Shown in pieces: positions 43,709-52,605 of a stretch of DNA of 64,000 nucleotides (within the stretch, counting starts at the first letter, position 1; each line of letters starts with the position of its first letter). The notes under the pieces are model-generated. The model was not told where the DNA came from and ran no database searches. It worked only from the letters and a program-made list of their open reading frames with translations. Source of the stretch: JAHEEL01 sp963700375 (lineage in GTDB: Bacteria > Actinomycetota > Acidimicrobiia > Spongiisociales > UBA5794). The position numbers and the translations under genes are program-made. Location of the stretch: the NCBI GenBank assembly GCA_963700375.1, contig CAVOXF010000002.1, positions 62,001 to 126,000 of the forward strand. Reading direction: 5' to 3'.

Positions 43709-44210
43709 CACTCTAGTCCGCGTGAGCGCACCCCGATCGACCTTGACGCCTGGAGCTGGGATGGAGTTGAGGATGCGGGCTGGGATCTCGACGCCGGCAT
43801 CTACGTCCGGACTATCACTGGCATCGGTGTACAGCGCGCTCGGCTTAAGGAGGTACCCAACGCTTTCTGGCATCCCGAGGGCATGATCGACACGGGAGCA
43901 TGGAAGAGGACCAAAGAAGCCATCAACGCTGTACTGAAGCGCTCGGCTGAGCTCGGTCTCCAATCAGATGATCTGCTGCCATCAAACAACAGCTTGACAC
44001 CTCTTTTCGTATTCCACGATCGATGGCATCAGCATCCCGACTACAGCTTCAACCGGCTCTACCGCTGGTTCCTGCTCGCCAATCGCGACGGTCGGTATGG
44101 TGGATCTGCGATGACGGCGTTGAATGAGGATGTCCGCGCGCTCTGCGCAGCGCCCGATCCCGACTCTGCGCTTGAGCGGCTCCACTCTCGGATCCAAGTC
44201 GAGGCTCCCT
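43709..44210 (+). pseudogene. Fragment resembling the C-terminal part of a DUF262 (GmrSD-like) protein
   Basis: An open frame with no clear start reads IDLDAWSWDGVEDAGWDLDA and later LLPSNNSLTPLFVFHDRWHQ, FNRLYRWFLLANRDGRYGGS. This resembles the helical part of DUF262 proteins, some of which are modification-dependent nucleases. The N-terminal nuclease or NTPase core is missing and the frame later runs into tRNA remnant R2, so it is broken. If correct, a defence gene was once here. Confidence 0.4.
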
Positions 44211-44387
44211 CGGCTCAATGTGCCCCCGTTTTCTTGAATGTTTTCCGGGTCAAGGTCCAATTTCACGCCTCCAGAGGATCGTTGCGCCCCAACGCCTCAA
44301 GGCGCGTAACTCGCTATGGCTCTTGCTGTGTAACACAAACGGGGTTCTGCAAGCGTTGTGACACAGCGGTTCTCCGACGCGTTGCGA

Positions 44388-44433
44388 TGACTACGGATCA
44401 GGAGGTTGGGGGTTCGAGTCCCTCCGGGCGTGC
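44388..44433 (+). repeat. tRNA-Arg 3' remnant R2
   Basis: 46 bases from tgactacggatcagg to the discriminator, with a GC-pair change in the T-stem (gggggttcgagtccctcc). A hairpin aagctcttgc/gaagggctt follows. The segment before it shares ggttctgcaagcg with 47282-47294. Confidence 0.92.
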
Positions 44434-44648
44434 CAGTGAAGCTCTTGCACTGGAAGGGCTTCGTCGCGTTGGGTTCTCAACTGTTGCGGAATCGGTTCTG
44501 GATTTCTGGGTTGTGTCTCGGTCGACCTCAAGATCCTCAGAGCCTGTACGCAACGACCCTGCCCTCAGGTTTGAGAACGCCGAACAGGTTGTCGCCGGCG
44601 CGCAGAACGCCAAGTACCCGACGCACTCGGCTCCGAAGAGCTGATGCG

Positions 44649-45878
44649 CTAGCGATCCTTGTAGTTGACGATCAGTCGCGCTGCGCGATTCCGGGTGATG
44701 TAGCTCCATGCCCACTGGATCATCACCAAGAGTCGGTTCTGAAAGCCGATCAGAAAGAAGATGTGGACACCTAGCCACGTAGCCCACGCAGGGAAGCCCG
44801 AGAACCGTATCCATCCAAAGTCGGCTACTCCCGAACTACGGCCGATGGTGGCCAGGCTTCCCTTGTCGCGGTATCGGAATGGCTTCTTCGTCCGACCTGC
44901 GATCCGATCGGCGACGTATCTGCCCATCTGCATTGCTGCGGGCGCAACCCCCGGCACGGGCTTGCCCTTCTGCACGACCGCAGCGAGGTCCCCAATGACG
45001 TAGATGTTGGGGTGACCGGGAAGGCTCAATTCTGGAGTCACCTTGACCCGTCCTGCCTGATCGAGCTCCGCACCCAGCGGAACGAGGGCGGCGCCCAGGG
45101 CTGATGCTTTCACGCCGGCGGCCCACACGATCGCCGCCGTTGCCAGGGTCTGCTCATCGTCGCCGCTCCGCAGAACCGCGACGCGGTCTCTGATGTCGGT
45201 CACCTGCGATCCAGTCAGCACCTCCACACCAAGCTCGCCGAGTTGCCTCTCTGCCTTGATCGACAGCTTCTCGGGGTAGGACGCCAGGATACGGGGCCCG
45301 GCTTCGACCAACAGGACTCGGGCAGTGCTGGGGTCAATCGCTCGGAACTCATGGCGAAGGGTGTGACGAGCCATCTCGGCGATAGCGCCCGCCATCTCGA
45401 CGCCGGTAGGCCCTCCTCCCACCACAACGAATGTCAACCCATTGCCTTCGCCGCGCTCGGCCGTCTCGAACGCCTCGAGGATGGTGGCTCGAAGCCTTGT
45501 CGCATCGGGCAAGGTCTTGAGTCCGGGAGCATGCTCTTGCCAGGTTTCGTTGCCGAAGTAGTGGTGCGTGGCCCCGGTGGCAACAATCAGCGTGTCGAAG
45601 GGAATTGTCTGCGATTCGGTGACTACCGCTTCTTCGTCGACCGCAACAACGGTGTCTTCGACGATCCGAACGTTTGCCTGTCGCCGCAGGATGTATCGGA
45701 TCGGAGACGCAATGTCAGCGGGCGACAAGCCGCCGGTCGCCACTTGGTATAAGAGCGGCTGAAACAGGTGATGGTTGGTCCGATCGATCAGCGTGATCTC
45801 GACATCGGCCTTCTCGAGGCGTTGCGCTGCGGTAAGCCCCGCAAACCCCCCGCCGACTATCACAACTCGCTGCGCCAT
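44649..45878 (-). CDS. ndh: Type II NADH:quinone oxidoreductase (NDH-2)
   Basis: 409 residues from the ATG giving MAQRVVIVGGGFAGLTAA. FAD and NADH folds: VVIVGGGFAGLTAAQRL and FVVVGGGPTGVEMAGAIAEM. The quinone-site region reads GVAPAAMQMGRYVADRI, and a hydrophobic C-terminal anchor (TWLGVHIFFLIGFQNRLLVM) holds it on the membrane. It passes electrons from NADH to menaquinone without proton pumping. It is an accessory copy carried in the hotspot. Confidence 0.9.
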   Translation of the reverse strand: MAQRVVIVGGGFAGLTAAQRLEKADVEITLIDRTNHHLFQPLLYQVATGGLSPADIASPIRYILRRQANVRIVEDTVVAVDEEAVVTESQTIPFDTLIVATGATHHYFGNETWQEHAPGLKTLPDATRLRATILEAFETAERGEGNGLTFVVVGGGPTGVEMAGAIAEMARHTLRHEFRAIDPSTARVLLVEAGPRILASYPEKLSIKAERQLGELGVEVLTGSQVTDIRDRVAVLRSGDDEQTLATAAIVWAAGVKASALGAALVPLGAELDQAGRVKVTPELSLPGHPNIYVIGDLAAVVQKGKPVPGVAPAAMQMGRYVADRIAGRTKKPFRYRDKGSLATIGRSSGVADFGWIRFSGFPAWATWLGVHIFFLIGFQNRLLVMIQWAWSYITRNRAARLIVNYKDR

Positions 45879-46029
45879 ACCCCAAGGATACGCTCCGGCA
45901 TAGCTGTTCCCGACGTTGTGGATCCACCCCGCTCGCCCGCCCTCCAGCCGACCGATCCCCCCGTCGCGAAGGTTCGGCAACTGACGATCCCCCTTCCGGG
46001 GCGATCTGACGGGCGCTACGGCCGCGAAT

Positions 46030-46983
46030 CTAGAGGCTCTTGAGATACTCGATCGTGGCTCGTTTCCGTTCGAATCCAAGCCGATCGTTCACAGCAAGCA
46101 TGGCGGCATTCGACTCGGCGTTCTGGGTCCGGATCGACGTGTAGCCCGCCTGAGCGGCCCAAATCGCCGCTTGCGACTTGAGGGCACAGGCGACTCCCCG
46201 GTTTCGATAGTCCGACCGGACGCCGGTGAGATTCTGTTCGATCGCGTTCGGTACATCGTCGACGGGTTGCGGCTCGGTCAGTCCAACGAATTGGTCACCG
46301 TCGAGCGCAACAAAGTACCCATCGCCAACGAAACGACGGCCGAGGCTCAACGCCTCGAAGTCCTCAAACCGTGCGCTCTGAATAGGGAAGGCAGCCGGAG
46401 TGTCTGCTTCGACCTCCGTGTAGAGACGGTGGAGATCCCGCTTCCAGTCACCGCGATCAGAGGAGAACGCAGCCACCGACATGATGCGGATACCGGTCGC
46501 GACAACCTGATCGACCGTGCCTTGGAGTTCACTCAGATCGCACCGCCGAAGGTCGAGCGTCGATTCCCATCTGCGCTCAACCAGTGCATGCCCAGCCCGG
46601 TCGAGGAATCGCATGGATCGTGGCCAGGTCTCTTCGGTCCAACTGAAGGTTTGCTCGCCTCCGCCGTCCGATGCCGTTGCTTCTGCGCGACGGAGGAGCT
46701 CTCGTCCATAGCCCCGTCGCTGATGGTCGGGATGGACTGCCACATTGATGATGGTCTCGGGCGGAATCCATGACGACTGACCAACGTATGCCGATCCGAC
46801 GATCTGCCCGGCGAGCGATGCCAACCAGCGGACACACAGCCGACCAGCGTCGCGCTGTACGGCGTGCCAATCGCTCAGAGCGGTGACCGACTCATAGTCA
46901 TTAGGCCGGATCGCGAGCGCACTCTCAACGACCGCCCCGACGTCGAATTCACCGTATTCCGCCATCCGGTACTCGACCGTCAT
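46030..46983 (-). CDS. Tandem double-domain GNAT acetyltransferase
   Basis: 317 residues from the ATG giving MTVEYRMAEYGEF. The first GNAT has the acetyl-CoA loop VAVHPDHQRRGYGRELL. The second, weaker one has TGVRSDYRNRGVACALKSQA. Such double GNATs include mycothiol synthase (MshD) and antibiotic-modifying enzymes; I see no feature deciding between them. It is probably in the same module as NDH-2. Confidence 0.85.
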   Translation of the reverse strand: MTVEYRMAEYGEFDVGAVVESALAIRPNDYESVTALSDWHAVQRDAGRLCVRWLASLAGQIVGSAYVGQSSWIPPETIINVAVHPDHQRRGYGRELLRRAEATASDGGGEQTFSWTEETWPRSMRFLDRAGHALVERRWESTLDLRRCDLSELQGTVDQVVATGIRIMSVAAFSSDRGDWKRDLHRLYTEVEADTPAAFPIQSARFEDFEALSLGRRFVGDGYFVALDGDQFVGLTEPQPVDDVPNAIEQNLTGVRSDYRNRGVACALKSQAAIWAAQAGYTSIRTQNAESNAAMLAVNDRLGFERKRATIEYLKSL

Positions 46984-47325
46984 AGCTCCCCGACTCAGCA
47001 CGAACTCCGGTGACACCGCACTCACCCAGATCGAGAACCGACCCTAGCCACCAACGATCCGAACCCTTCCGTATCGGTACCGATGGACGCCTCAACCAGC
47101 CGTTCGGTGGTGCCAACTCCTGAGTCCAACGCTGACGTGCTGACTGGAGCTCAATACACGGACACTTCAAACGGCCTCCGACCACATCGCGCCCGCATGA
47201 CGCTGAGAACCACCGAGAGCCAACGCAAAGTGATGAGAGTCCGAAACCCATGAAACACAGGGCCCGTCGCCGTATCACGCCGGTTCTGCAAGCGCGCGAA
47301 ATCGCCTCCAGAAACCTTCACACGG

Positions 47326-47389
47326 CAGAGGCCACTGGTTCAATCCCAGTAGCGCCCACGCCGGAAACCCTTACACCACCAGGGTTTCC
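47326..47389 (+). repeat. 3' end of a different tRNA plus terminator-like hairpin
   Basis: gaggccactggttcaatccc then agtagcgcccacg has a T-arm (ctggttcaatcccag) and a 3' acceptor strand that are not those of tRNA-Arg. A hairpin ggaaaccctt/agggtttcc follows. It is probably the attachment-site remnant of an element that used another tRNA. Confidence 0.65.
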
Positions 47390-47423
47390 AGCGATGTGCC
47401 AACGCAATCCGAACCCCCTGATT

Positions 47424-47470
47424 CTGACTACGGATCGGAACTGTGGGGGTTCGAGTCCTTCCGGGCGTGC
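47424..47470 (+). repeat. tRNA-Arg 3' remnant R3
   Basis: ctgactacggatcgg then a diverged middle and gggggttcgagtccttccgg with the gcgtgc end. A 29-bp stretch covering its left edge (47408-47436) is identical at 50380-50408 (R5). A hairpin agccctt/gggggct follows. Confidence 0.9.
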
Positions 47471-47922
47471 TTCCGAAGCCCTTGCTCAGGCGGGGGCTTC
47501 TGTCTTCTGATGCCGAGTCCGTTGCCGCGGGAGAGATCTCTGGGCCGCGGCTCGGCCGCTCACTCCGGATTCGCCCTGACCCTTCGTTCCCCTGCAGGAG
47601 CCAGTTCGAGGTACGGCCGGCCGCATCCAATGCCCAATATGGGTAGGTGACGGGGAACGGCTCGCCCCCGAATCGTCGAGCGGCGGCGCTGATCTCGCAG
47701 GCGACATCTCGTGGGTGGTCTCGCGAGCCCATGTGGGTGCTGCCGGTGTCCCGTCGGTGCTTGCCGCCGGAAGCCTCGCCAGCACATGGAGCTGGAGTGC
47801 CATCCCGTTCCCGGTGATCGTCGTACCCGCGTCTGTCAGCGGCAGCCTGAGGACCGAGCTCGACCTCCCGTAGGCACGCGCCGACGAATATCGTCGACAG
47901 GGAAGAGGGGAAAGGCATCGCA

Positions 47923-48849
47923 GTGGCTGTCATCGAAGTCGAGGGCCTCGTCAAGGTCTACGACGGCAGAAACGTCGTTGATGGCGTCACGTTCAATGTC
48001 GAGCATGGGGAGATCTTTGGCATCGTCGGACCCAACGGTGCGGGCAAAACCACCATCGTCGAGTCGGTGGAGGGTCTCCGGCGTCCGGACGGAGGCTTCA
48101 TTCGGGTACTCGGATTGGACCCGATCGAGGACCGTTTCGAGGTGACCGAGCGTGTCGGTGCCCAGCTCCAGGAGAGCCGACTTCAGGACAAGGTCAAGGT
48201 TCGCGAAGTACTCGCAACGTATGCGTCGTTCTACCGGAATCCTGCCGATTGGCGCGAACTGATCGAGGTCCTGGGACTCGGCGAGAAGGGGGAGTCGCGA
48301 TATGGGTCATTGTCCGGTGGACAGAAACAGCGGGTCTCGGTCGCACTCGCCCTTGTTGGCAACCCCGAGATCGCGATACTCGATGAGCTCACCACCGGAC
48401 TCGATCCGCAGGCGAGGCGATCGACATGGGAAACCATCGAAGCGATCCGGGACCGGGGAGTGACCGTCGTGCTCGTGACTCACTTCATGGAGGAGGCCGA
48501 ACGGCTGTGCAATCGCATTATGGTCGTGGACGGAGGGACCGCCGTGGCGATCGATACGCCTGCCGGGCTCATCGCCAGCATCGGATCGGGACAACGGCTC
48601 CGGTTCACGCCATCCGGCCCCATCTCCGACGAACTCATCCACGACGTCCCCGGAGTGACAGGCGTCGAACGCCGCGGCTCCCAGATCATTGTCATCGGGA
48701 GCGAAGGGATCCTCCAGGCCGTCTCCGCGGTCCTCACCAGCGAAGGCATCCTTGCTGCGGATCTCAGCATCGAGCAGGACACCCTCGAGGATGCCTACTT
48801 CGCCCTCACCAACCAGGACCACACGTCGGAGGAGGGGGACGCAACATGA
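47923..48849 (+). CDS. ABC-2 type (DrrA-like) transporter ATPase
   Basis: 308 residues from a GTG. Walker A GPNGAGKTTIVE, signature LSGGQKQRVS and a C-terminal extension with ISDELIHDVPGVTGVERRGS match drug/antibiotic exporters of the DrrA/CcmA-like class. Walker B reads IAILDELTTGLDP; Leu replaces the usual Pro after the catalytic Glu, a mild change. It overlaps the permease gene by 4 bp. Confidence 0.9.
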   Translation: MAVIEVEGLVKVYDGRNVVDGVTFNVEHGEIFGIVGPNGAGKTTIVESVEGLRRPDGGFIRVLGLDPIEDRFEVTERVGAQLQESRLQDKVKVREVLATYASFYRNPADWRELIEVLGLGEKGESRYGSLSGGQKQRVSVALALVGNPEIAILDELTTGLDPQARRSTWETIEAIRDRGVTVVLVTHFMEEAERLCNRIMVVDGGTAVAIDTPAGLIASIGSGQRLRFTPSGPISDELIHDVPGVTGVERRGSQIIVIGSEGILQAVSAVLTSEGILAADLSIEQDTLEDAYFALTNQDHTSEEGDAT

Positions 48850-49589
48850 GTGCGACGATGGAGCTCGCCCGGCTCGAGGGACGACTGTTCGTCCGAGAGC
48901 CCACGTCACTGTTCTTCGGACTCGCCTTCCCGTCCCTCCTGCTCATCGCCCTGGGGCAGTTCTATCCCGGCTTCCTCGATCCGGTTGCTGACATCGGGTT
49001 CCGGCGATACGTCGATGTCTATGCCCCGGTCGTGATTGCGCTCGGGATCGCGACCGTCGGACTGGTCACGCTGCCTCCGGTTCTTGGTACGTACCGCCAG
49101 TTCGGGATACTCCGCAGACTACGTACTACACCGGTTCGCCCCCACAAACTGCTCGTCGCGCAGCTCGCCGTCCACGGGACTGTTGCGGCGGTTGCGTCTG
49201 CCGTGGCGATCGCCATTGCGGTGCTGTGGTTCGACGCCCCGTTCCCGGAGAGGCCGATGTGGTTTCTTCTCTCGTTCCTGTTGGCGGTTGCGTCAGTGTT
49301 CTCGATCGGCTTGCTCGTGGGGGCCATCGCCAGGACCACGAGCGGAGCCACGGCCCTCGGGATGGCGGTGTACTTCCCGATGCTGTTCTTTGCCGGCGTC
49401 TACATCCCGCGCACGGTGATGTCCGACACGCTGCTGACGGTGAGCGATTCCACGCCGCTCGGATCCGCCGTCCAAGCGCTCTACGACTCGTGGTTCGGTG
49501 TCACGCCGAGCGCCTACAACCTCCTCGTGATGGTCGCCTACACCGTCGTGATCGGCGGGATCGCGGTGAAGGTCTTCCGCTGGGAGTAG
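48846..49589 (+). CDS. ABC-2 type transporter permease (DrrB-like)
   Basis: 247 residues with six helices. The block PPVLGTYRQFGILRRLRTTP and the later LGMAVYFPMLFFAGVYIPR are typical of ABC2_membrane permeases of drug or lipid exporters. With the preceding ATPase it forms a two-gene exporter. The substrate is unknown, and no regulator lies in the module. Confidence 0.9.
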   Translation: MSATMELARLEGRLFVREPTSLFFGLAFPSLLLIALGQFYPGFLDPVADIGFRRYVDVYAPVVIALGIATVGLVTLPPVLGTYRQFGILRRLRTTPVRPHKLLVAQLAVHGTVAAVASAVAIAIAVLWFDAPFPERPMWFLLSFLLAVASVFSIGLLVGAIARTTSGATALGMAVYFPMLFFAGVYIPRTVMSDTLLTVSDSTPLGSAVQALYDSWFGVTPSAYNLLVMVAYTVVIGGIAVKVFRWE

Positions 49590-49700
49590 GCGAGAGGCCG
49601 CGCCGGTCGATCCGGGGAATCGACTCCCCGTGGCGTAGATTCTGACCAAGTGCCTGTAGGCACCTCATGCGAGAAGGCATTCGAGATCCGCAAGCGGTTC

Positions 49701-49742
49701 CACGGATCAAAGGAATGGGGGTTCGAGTCCTTCCGGGCGTGC
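49701..49742 (+). repeat. tRNA-Arg 3' remnant R4 (most diverged)
   Basis: cacggatcaa then gaatgggggttcgagtcctt and ccgggcgtgc. The anticodon stem is changed, but the T-arm and acceptor strand are clear. Confidence 0.8.
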
Positions 49743-50029
49743 CACCTGGTCGGCTACCTGCTCATTCTCGACATACGGCAGGCCGACAGCCGCAGTGCAA
49801 GAAGCGCACAACCGGTGCGGCCGCCGGTGGCATCGATGCCAGGGCTTGACCCTGCTCCCGGAGCCACCTCGCCGTGAAGTGGCGAGGATTCATCGGAGAG
49901 CGTCTGTTGGTTTCCGGGTCGCCGTGGGCGTGAAGGCTGGACCATCCTTGACACGGGGATCGGCCGTGCCGACGACGATCTAGTGGCAACCGACCCGGGC
50001 GACAGCAACGCGGTTCTGATCACCCACGA

Positions 50030-50203
50030 TCAGCTGCAAGGCAGCGGTGTCTCCACTTCGCGATCGGTCGACACATGTCCCTCAGATGTCACCACCTCGA
50101 GGCGGTGGATCTGCTCGAGGTGCATCCCGGAGAGTTGGGCGGCCAAGGCGAATGCCGTGACATCGGCGAGTTTGAGGCGAGGCGGGCCGGCGTCACGAAC
50201 CAC
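50030..50203 (-). CDS. Possible 57-residue relic protein
   Basis: From a GTG, the minus strand reads VVRDAGPPRLKLADVTAFAL and QLSGMHLEQIHRLEVVTSEG. The composition is protein-like, but there is no ribosome-binding site and no recognised family. It may be the end of a lost gene of the integrated element. Confidence 0.25.
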   Translation of the reverse strand: MVRDAGPPRLKLADVTAFALAAQLSGMHLEQIHRLEVVTSEGHVSTDREVETPLPCS

Positions 50204-50268
50204 TCACCTCGCTACGAAACCCACTGAACGCGATCCATAGGCGAGGAGCCGCTGGACGAACGGCTGGC

Positions 50269-50289
50269 TTTGGTCCGCATTTGGTCCGC
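50269..50289 (+). repeat. Paired TTTGGTCCGC direct repeats
   Basis: Two perfect 10-bp copies at 11-bp spacing (50269 and 50280), about 107 bases before tRNA remnant R5. This placement is that of arm-type recombinase sites beside a tRNA attachment core; that role is inferred. Confidence 0.6.
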
Positions 50290-50395
50290 GGGAGAACGGA
50301 AAACGACCGGGAACGACGCGAACCAGTGAGAGTCGAAAACCCTTATACCACAAGGGTTTATGGCGGCATGTCGATGGGATCCGAACCCCCTGATT

Positions 50396-50442
50396 CTGAC
50401 TACGGATCAGGAGGTTGGGGATTCGAGTTCCTCCGGGCGTGC
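50396..50442 (+). repeat. tRNA-Arg 3' remnant R5 (best preserved)
   Basis: From the ctgac of the anticodon stem to gcgtgc it is identical to the intact tRNA-Arg over about 47 bases. The hairpin acccctgc/ggggg follows. Confidence 0.95.
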
Positions 50443-50902
50443 CGCTGAAACCCCTGCATTGGGGGCTGTCGCATGGATAGCCCCAGGTGCGGGGGTTTCG
50501 CCGCGTTGTGGGTGTCCGCGTGCGGCGGCGACTCCCAGCTGATCAGCGTGCGAGCAGCATTGCGGGGCTCCGTTGTCGCCGATCTGTCGGAACGATCATG
50601 GACACAAACCTGCTGGGGGTTTCGAACCACCGGGCTTCCGTCCCAGTTCATCCCGCGGCCCTCGAGCCGCGCTCACTCCACGGTCCGCTGGTTCTCTCAA
50701 GAACGAGCGGGCGACGAGAGGTCCGGGTGCGTGTTCTTCAAGATGGCGGGCCATCGTGGAGGAGCAGAGAGTGGAATGAGGCGTAATGTGAGCGAGACTC
50801 CTTGTCCATGAGGTCAAGTCCGTCGTGGCGACTCACGCGGACTGCAGAGAAGTTGGTCGACGGAGGAGCGAAGCACGGGTTCGTAGGCTGAGGTGACTCG
50901 GA

Positions 50903-51823
50903 GTGAGAGCGGTCGTCTGCACGCGATACGGTCCGCCGGAGGTTCTCCGGCTCGAGGAAATAGCGACTCCAGTTCCTCGGAAGAACGAGGTGCGCATCCG
51001 GATCCTGGCGACTTCCGTAACGTCGAGTGATTGCTACCTCCGGGGGCTGAGGCTGAGTCGCGCGTACCGGATCCTCGCGCGGCTCGTACTTGGTTGGAAC
51101 GCTCCCAGGCGACGGGTGCTCGGCATGGTGCTCTCTGGGGAGGTGGATTCGGTCGGAGCCGACGTCGGGACGTTTGAACCCGGCGACCGAGTGTTCGGCT
51201 TCAATCGGCATCGCTTCGGGACCTATGCGCAGTATGTGTGCTGGCCGGAGGAAGGGCTTCTGGCCCCACGACCGGCCAATCTCACCGACGAGGAGTCGGC
51301 GGCCATTCCCTACGGTGGTCTCCTCGCGCTCCACTTCCTTCGCAAGGCCGGTGTTCGAGCGGGACAGAGCGTCCTCGTCTTTGGGGCATCTGGGGCTGTG
51401 GGCACGTCGGCGGTGCAGCTTGCCCGACATCTCGGCGCGGAGGTCACGGGTGTCTGTAGTACCACGAACGTGGAGCTCGTGGCATCTCTCGGCGCCACGA
51501 GAGTGGTTGACTACACCGTCGAGGACTTCGTGGACCGGGCGGAGCGCTATGACCTGGTCTTCGACGCCGTGGGCAAGAACAAGAGCGCGAGCGCGCTTCG
51601 GCGGTGCCAGCAAGTGCTTGCTACCGGCGGAGCCTGCACCTCGGTCGACGACGGGAGACCGAAACTCCGACGGGAAGACCTGATGCTGCTCGGCGAATTG
51701 GCGGCGAAAGGCGAAATCCGGCCCGTGATCGACCGCACCTTTGGCCTGGACGACATCGTCGACGCGCACCGCTACGTCGACATGGGGCACAAGCGGGGCA
51801 ATGTGATCATCACTGTGATGTAG
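50903..51823 (+). CDS. Zinc-free medium-chain dehydrogenase (quinone oxidoreductase-like)
   Basis: 306 residues from a GTG. The GroES-like N-domain starts MRAVVCTRYGPPEVLRLEEI. The Rossmann motif is VLVFGASGAVGTSAVQLARH and the C-terminus has FGLDDIVDAHRYVDMGHKRG. The zinc ligands of classical alcohol dehydrogenases are absent, which points to NAD(P)H:quinone or enone reduction. It is the only gene of its module. Confidence 0.88.
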   Translation: MRAVVCTRYGPPEVLRLEEIATPVPRKNEVRIRILATSVTSSDCYLRGLRLSRAYRILARLVLGWNAPRRRVLGMVLSGEVDSVGADVGTFEPGDRVFGFNRHRFGTYAQYVCWPEEGLLAPRPANLTDEESAAIPYGGLLALHFLRKAGVRAGQSVLVFGASGAVGTSAVQLARHLGAEVTGVCSTTNVELVASLGATRVVDYTVEDFVDRAERYDLVFDAVGKNKSASALRRCQQVLATGGACTSVDDGRPKLRREDLMLLGELAAKGEIRPVIDRTFGLDDIVDAHRYVDMGHKRGNVIITVM

Positions 51824-51884
51824 CGTCGCAAACGGTCTTCCCATCGAACCCGAGCTTCAACACAGTTCTGGCCAGCACCTCGTT

Positions 51885-51997
51885 GGGAGCCAATCTGGGA
51901 GCCAATAGCTGTGGACGGCTGTGGACCGCTGTGGACGCTTGTGGACAGGAAGGATTGCCGTTCCTGGCTGTGTGGACGGCTGCGGACCGCTGTGGAC
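51885..51997 (+). repeat. Boundary repeat set: paired GGGAGCCAA plus 10-bp-phased GTGGAC iterons
   Basis: GGGAGCCAA occurs at 51885 and 51897 (12-bp step). GTGGAC then occurs at 51911, 51921, 51931 and 51941 (exact 10-bp steps) and, after a gap, at 51972, 51982 (GCGGAC) and 51992. The tRNA remnant R6 begins about 20 bases later. The same layout recurs at 54915. Helical phasing suggests a protein-binding array. Confidence 0.85.
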
Positions 51998-52011
51998 ACC
52001 CCTTGGAGATC

Positions 52012-52053
52012 GACGGATCGGGAGGTTGGGGATTCGAGTTCCTCCGGGCGTGC
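52012..52053 (+). repeat. tRNA-Arg 3' remnant R6
   Basis: gacggatcgggaggttgggg then attcgagttcctccgggcgt: one change from the tRNA. A hairpin aacccctt/agggatttc follows. Confidence 0.93.
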
Positions 52054-52173
52054 GACCGAAACCCCTTCGTGAGAAGGGATTTCGGCGCGCAGCGGGTGTC
52101 CGCGTGAAGCGGCACCGGGGTCTTGGGAGCCATTCTCGGGAATCATCCGTCGTCTGGCGATTGAACCGAACAA

Positions 52174-52605
52174 TCAGCTGGTATCCGCGACGGTTGCGAT
52201 CGTGTCGTCCGGACAGCGGCAGAGCGACCGCCGAGTGCTGGTGCTGAGCAGCGCAAGTGGAGCAGTCCGACGGTATACCTCGAGCCAGCCGGCTCTGAGT
52301 TGCGGTCCAAGCCAATCGACTAGACCTTCGAGGAATCCTGCCCAGTCGACATCGACTGATCGCCCATGGGTTCTCCCATAGGACGGATCACCTGTCGGGG
52401 ACGTCGTCACCTGCTCGAGCAGGATCGCACGGGTCGGGAAGGCTGCTGCCACGTCTTGAGGCACGTCTTCGTCGGTCATACCCGGGTCGAGCAGTTCCGG
52501 CTTGAGAAAACCTCCCTGTCGCTTTTGGAGAGCTGACGGGGTAGGCACGACGCAGGTTCCGGCACCGATGCAACGGCGGCGATCGATGACAAGCCTCACT
52601 GCCAT
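52174..52605 (-). CDS. Ferredoxin-like protein with a missing cysteine and C-terminal extension
   Basis: 143 residues. The N-terminus LVIDRRRCIGAGTCVVPTPS is that of 3Fe-4S ferredoxins that serve cytochromes P450 (CxxxxxC). The usual distal Cys-Pro is replaced: AAAFPTRAIL has Phe where Cys is expected, so the cluster could lack a ligand. The 80 residues after it are unlike ferredoxins. It may be decaying; no P450 is nearby. It overlaps the upstream small frame. Confidence 0.55.
   Translation of the reverse strand: MAVRLVIDRRRCIGAGTCVVPTPSALQKRQGGFLKPELLDPGMTDEDVPQDVAAAFPTRAILLEQVTTSPTGDPSYGRTHGRSVDVDWAGFLEGLVDWLGPQLRAGWLEVYRRTAPLALLSTSTRRSLCRCPDDTIATVADTS

Larger units (their letters stand above)
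46984..47922. other. 939-bp segment without an intact gene, holding two tRNA remnants
   Basis: No convincing coding frame is seen. The segment holds an unrelated tRNA 3' end with hairpin (47326-47389), the tRNA-Arg remnant R3 (47424-47470) and, near 47915, a ribosome-binding site region for the ABC genes. Confidence 0.5.
49590..50902. other. 1.3-kb segment without an intact gene, holding tRNA remnants R4 and R5
   Basis: It contains R4, a possible short relic frame (50030-50203, minus), paired TTTGGTCCGC repeats, a hairpin near 50335-50360 and R5. No other frame looks coding. Confidence 0.5.

Noticed and set aside
43883..44644. 253-codon frame as a complete gene
   Set aside because: Only the first part looks like protein; it reads through tRNA remnant R2, so it was annotated as a fragment.
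50360..50542. 60-codon frame and similar ones containing SSSSGRAAE
   Set aside because: These are translations of the tRNA-Arg remnants in one frame.
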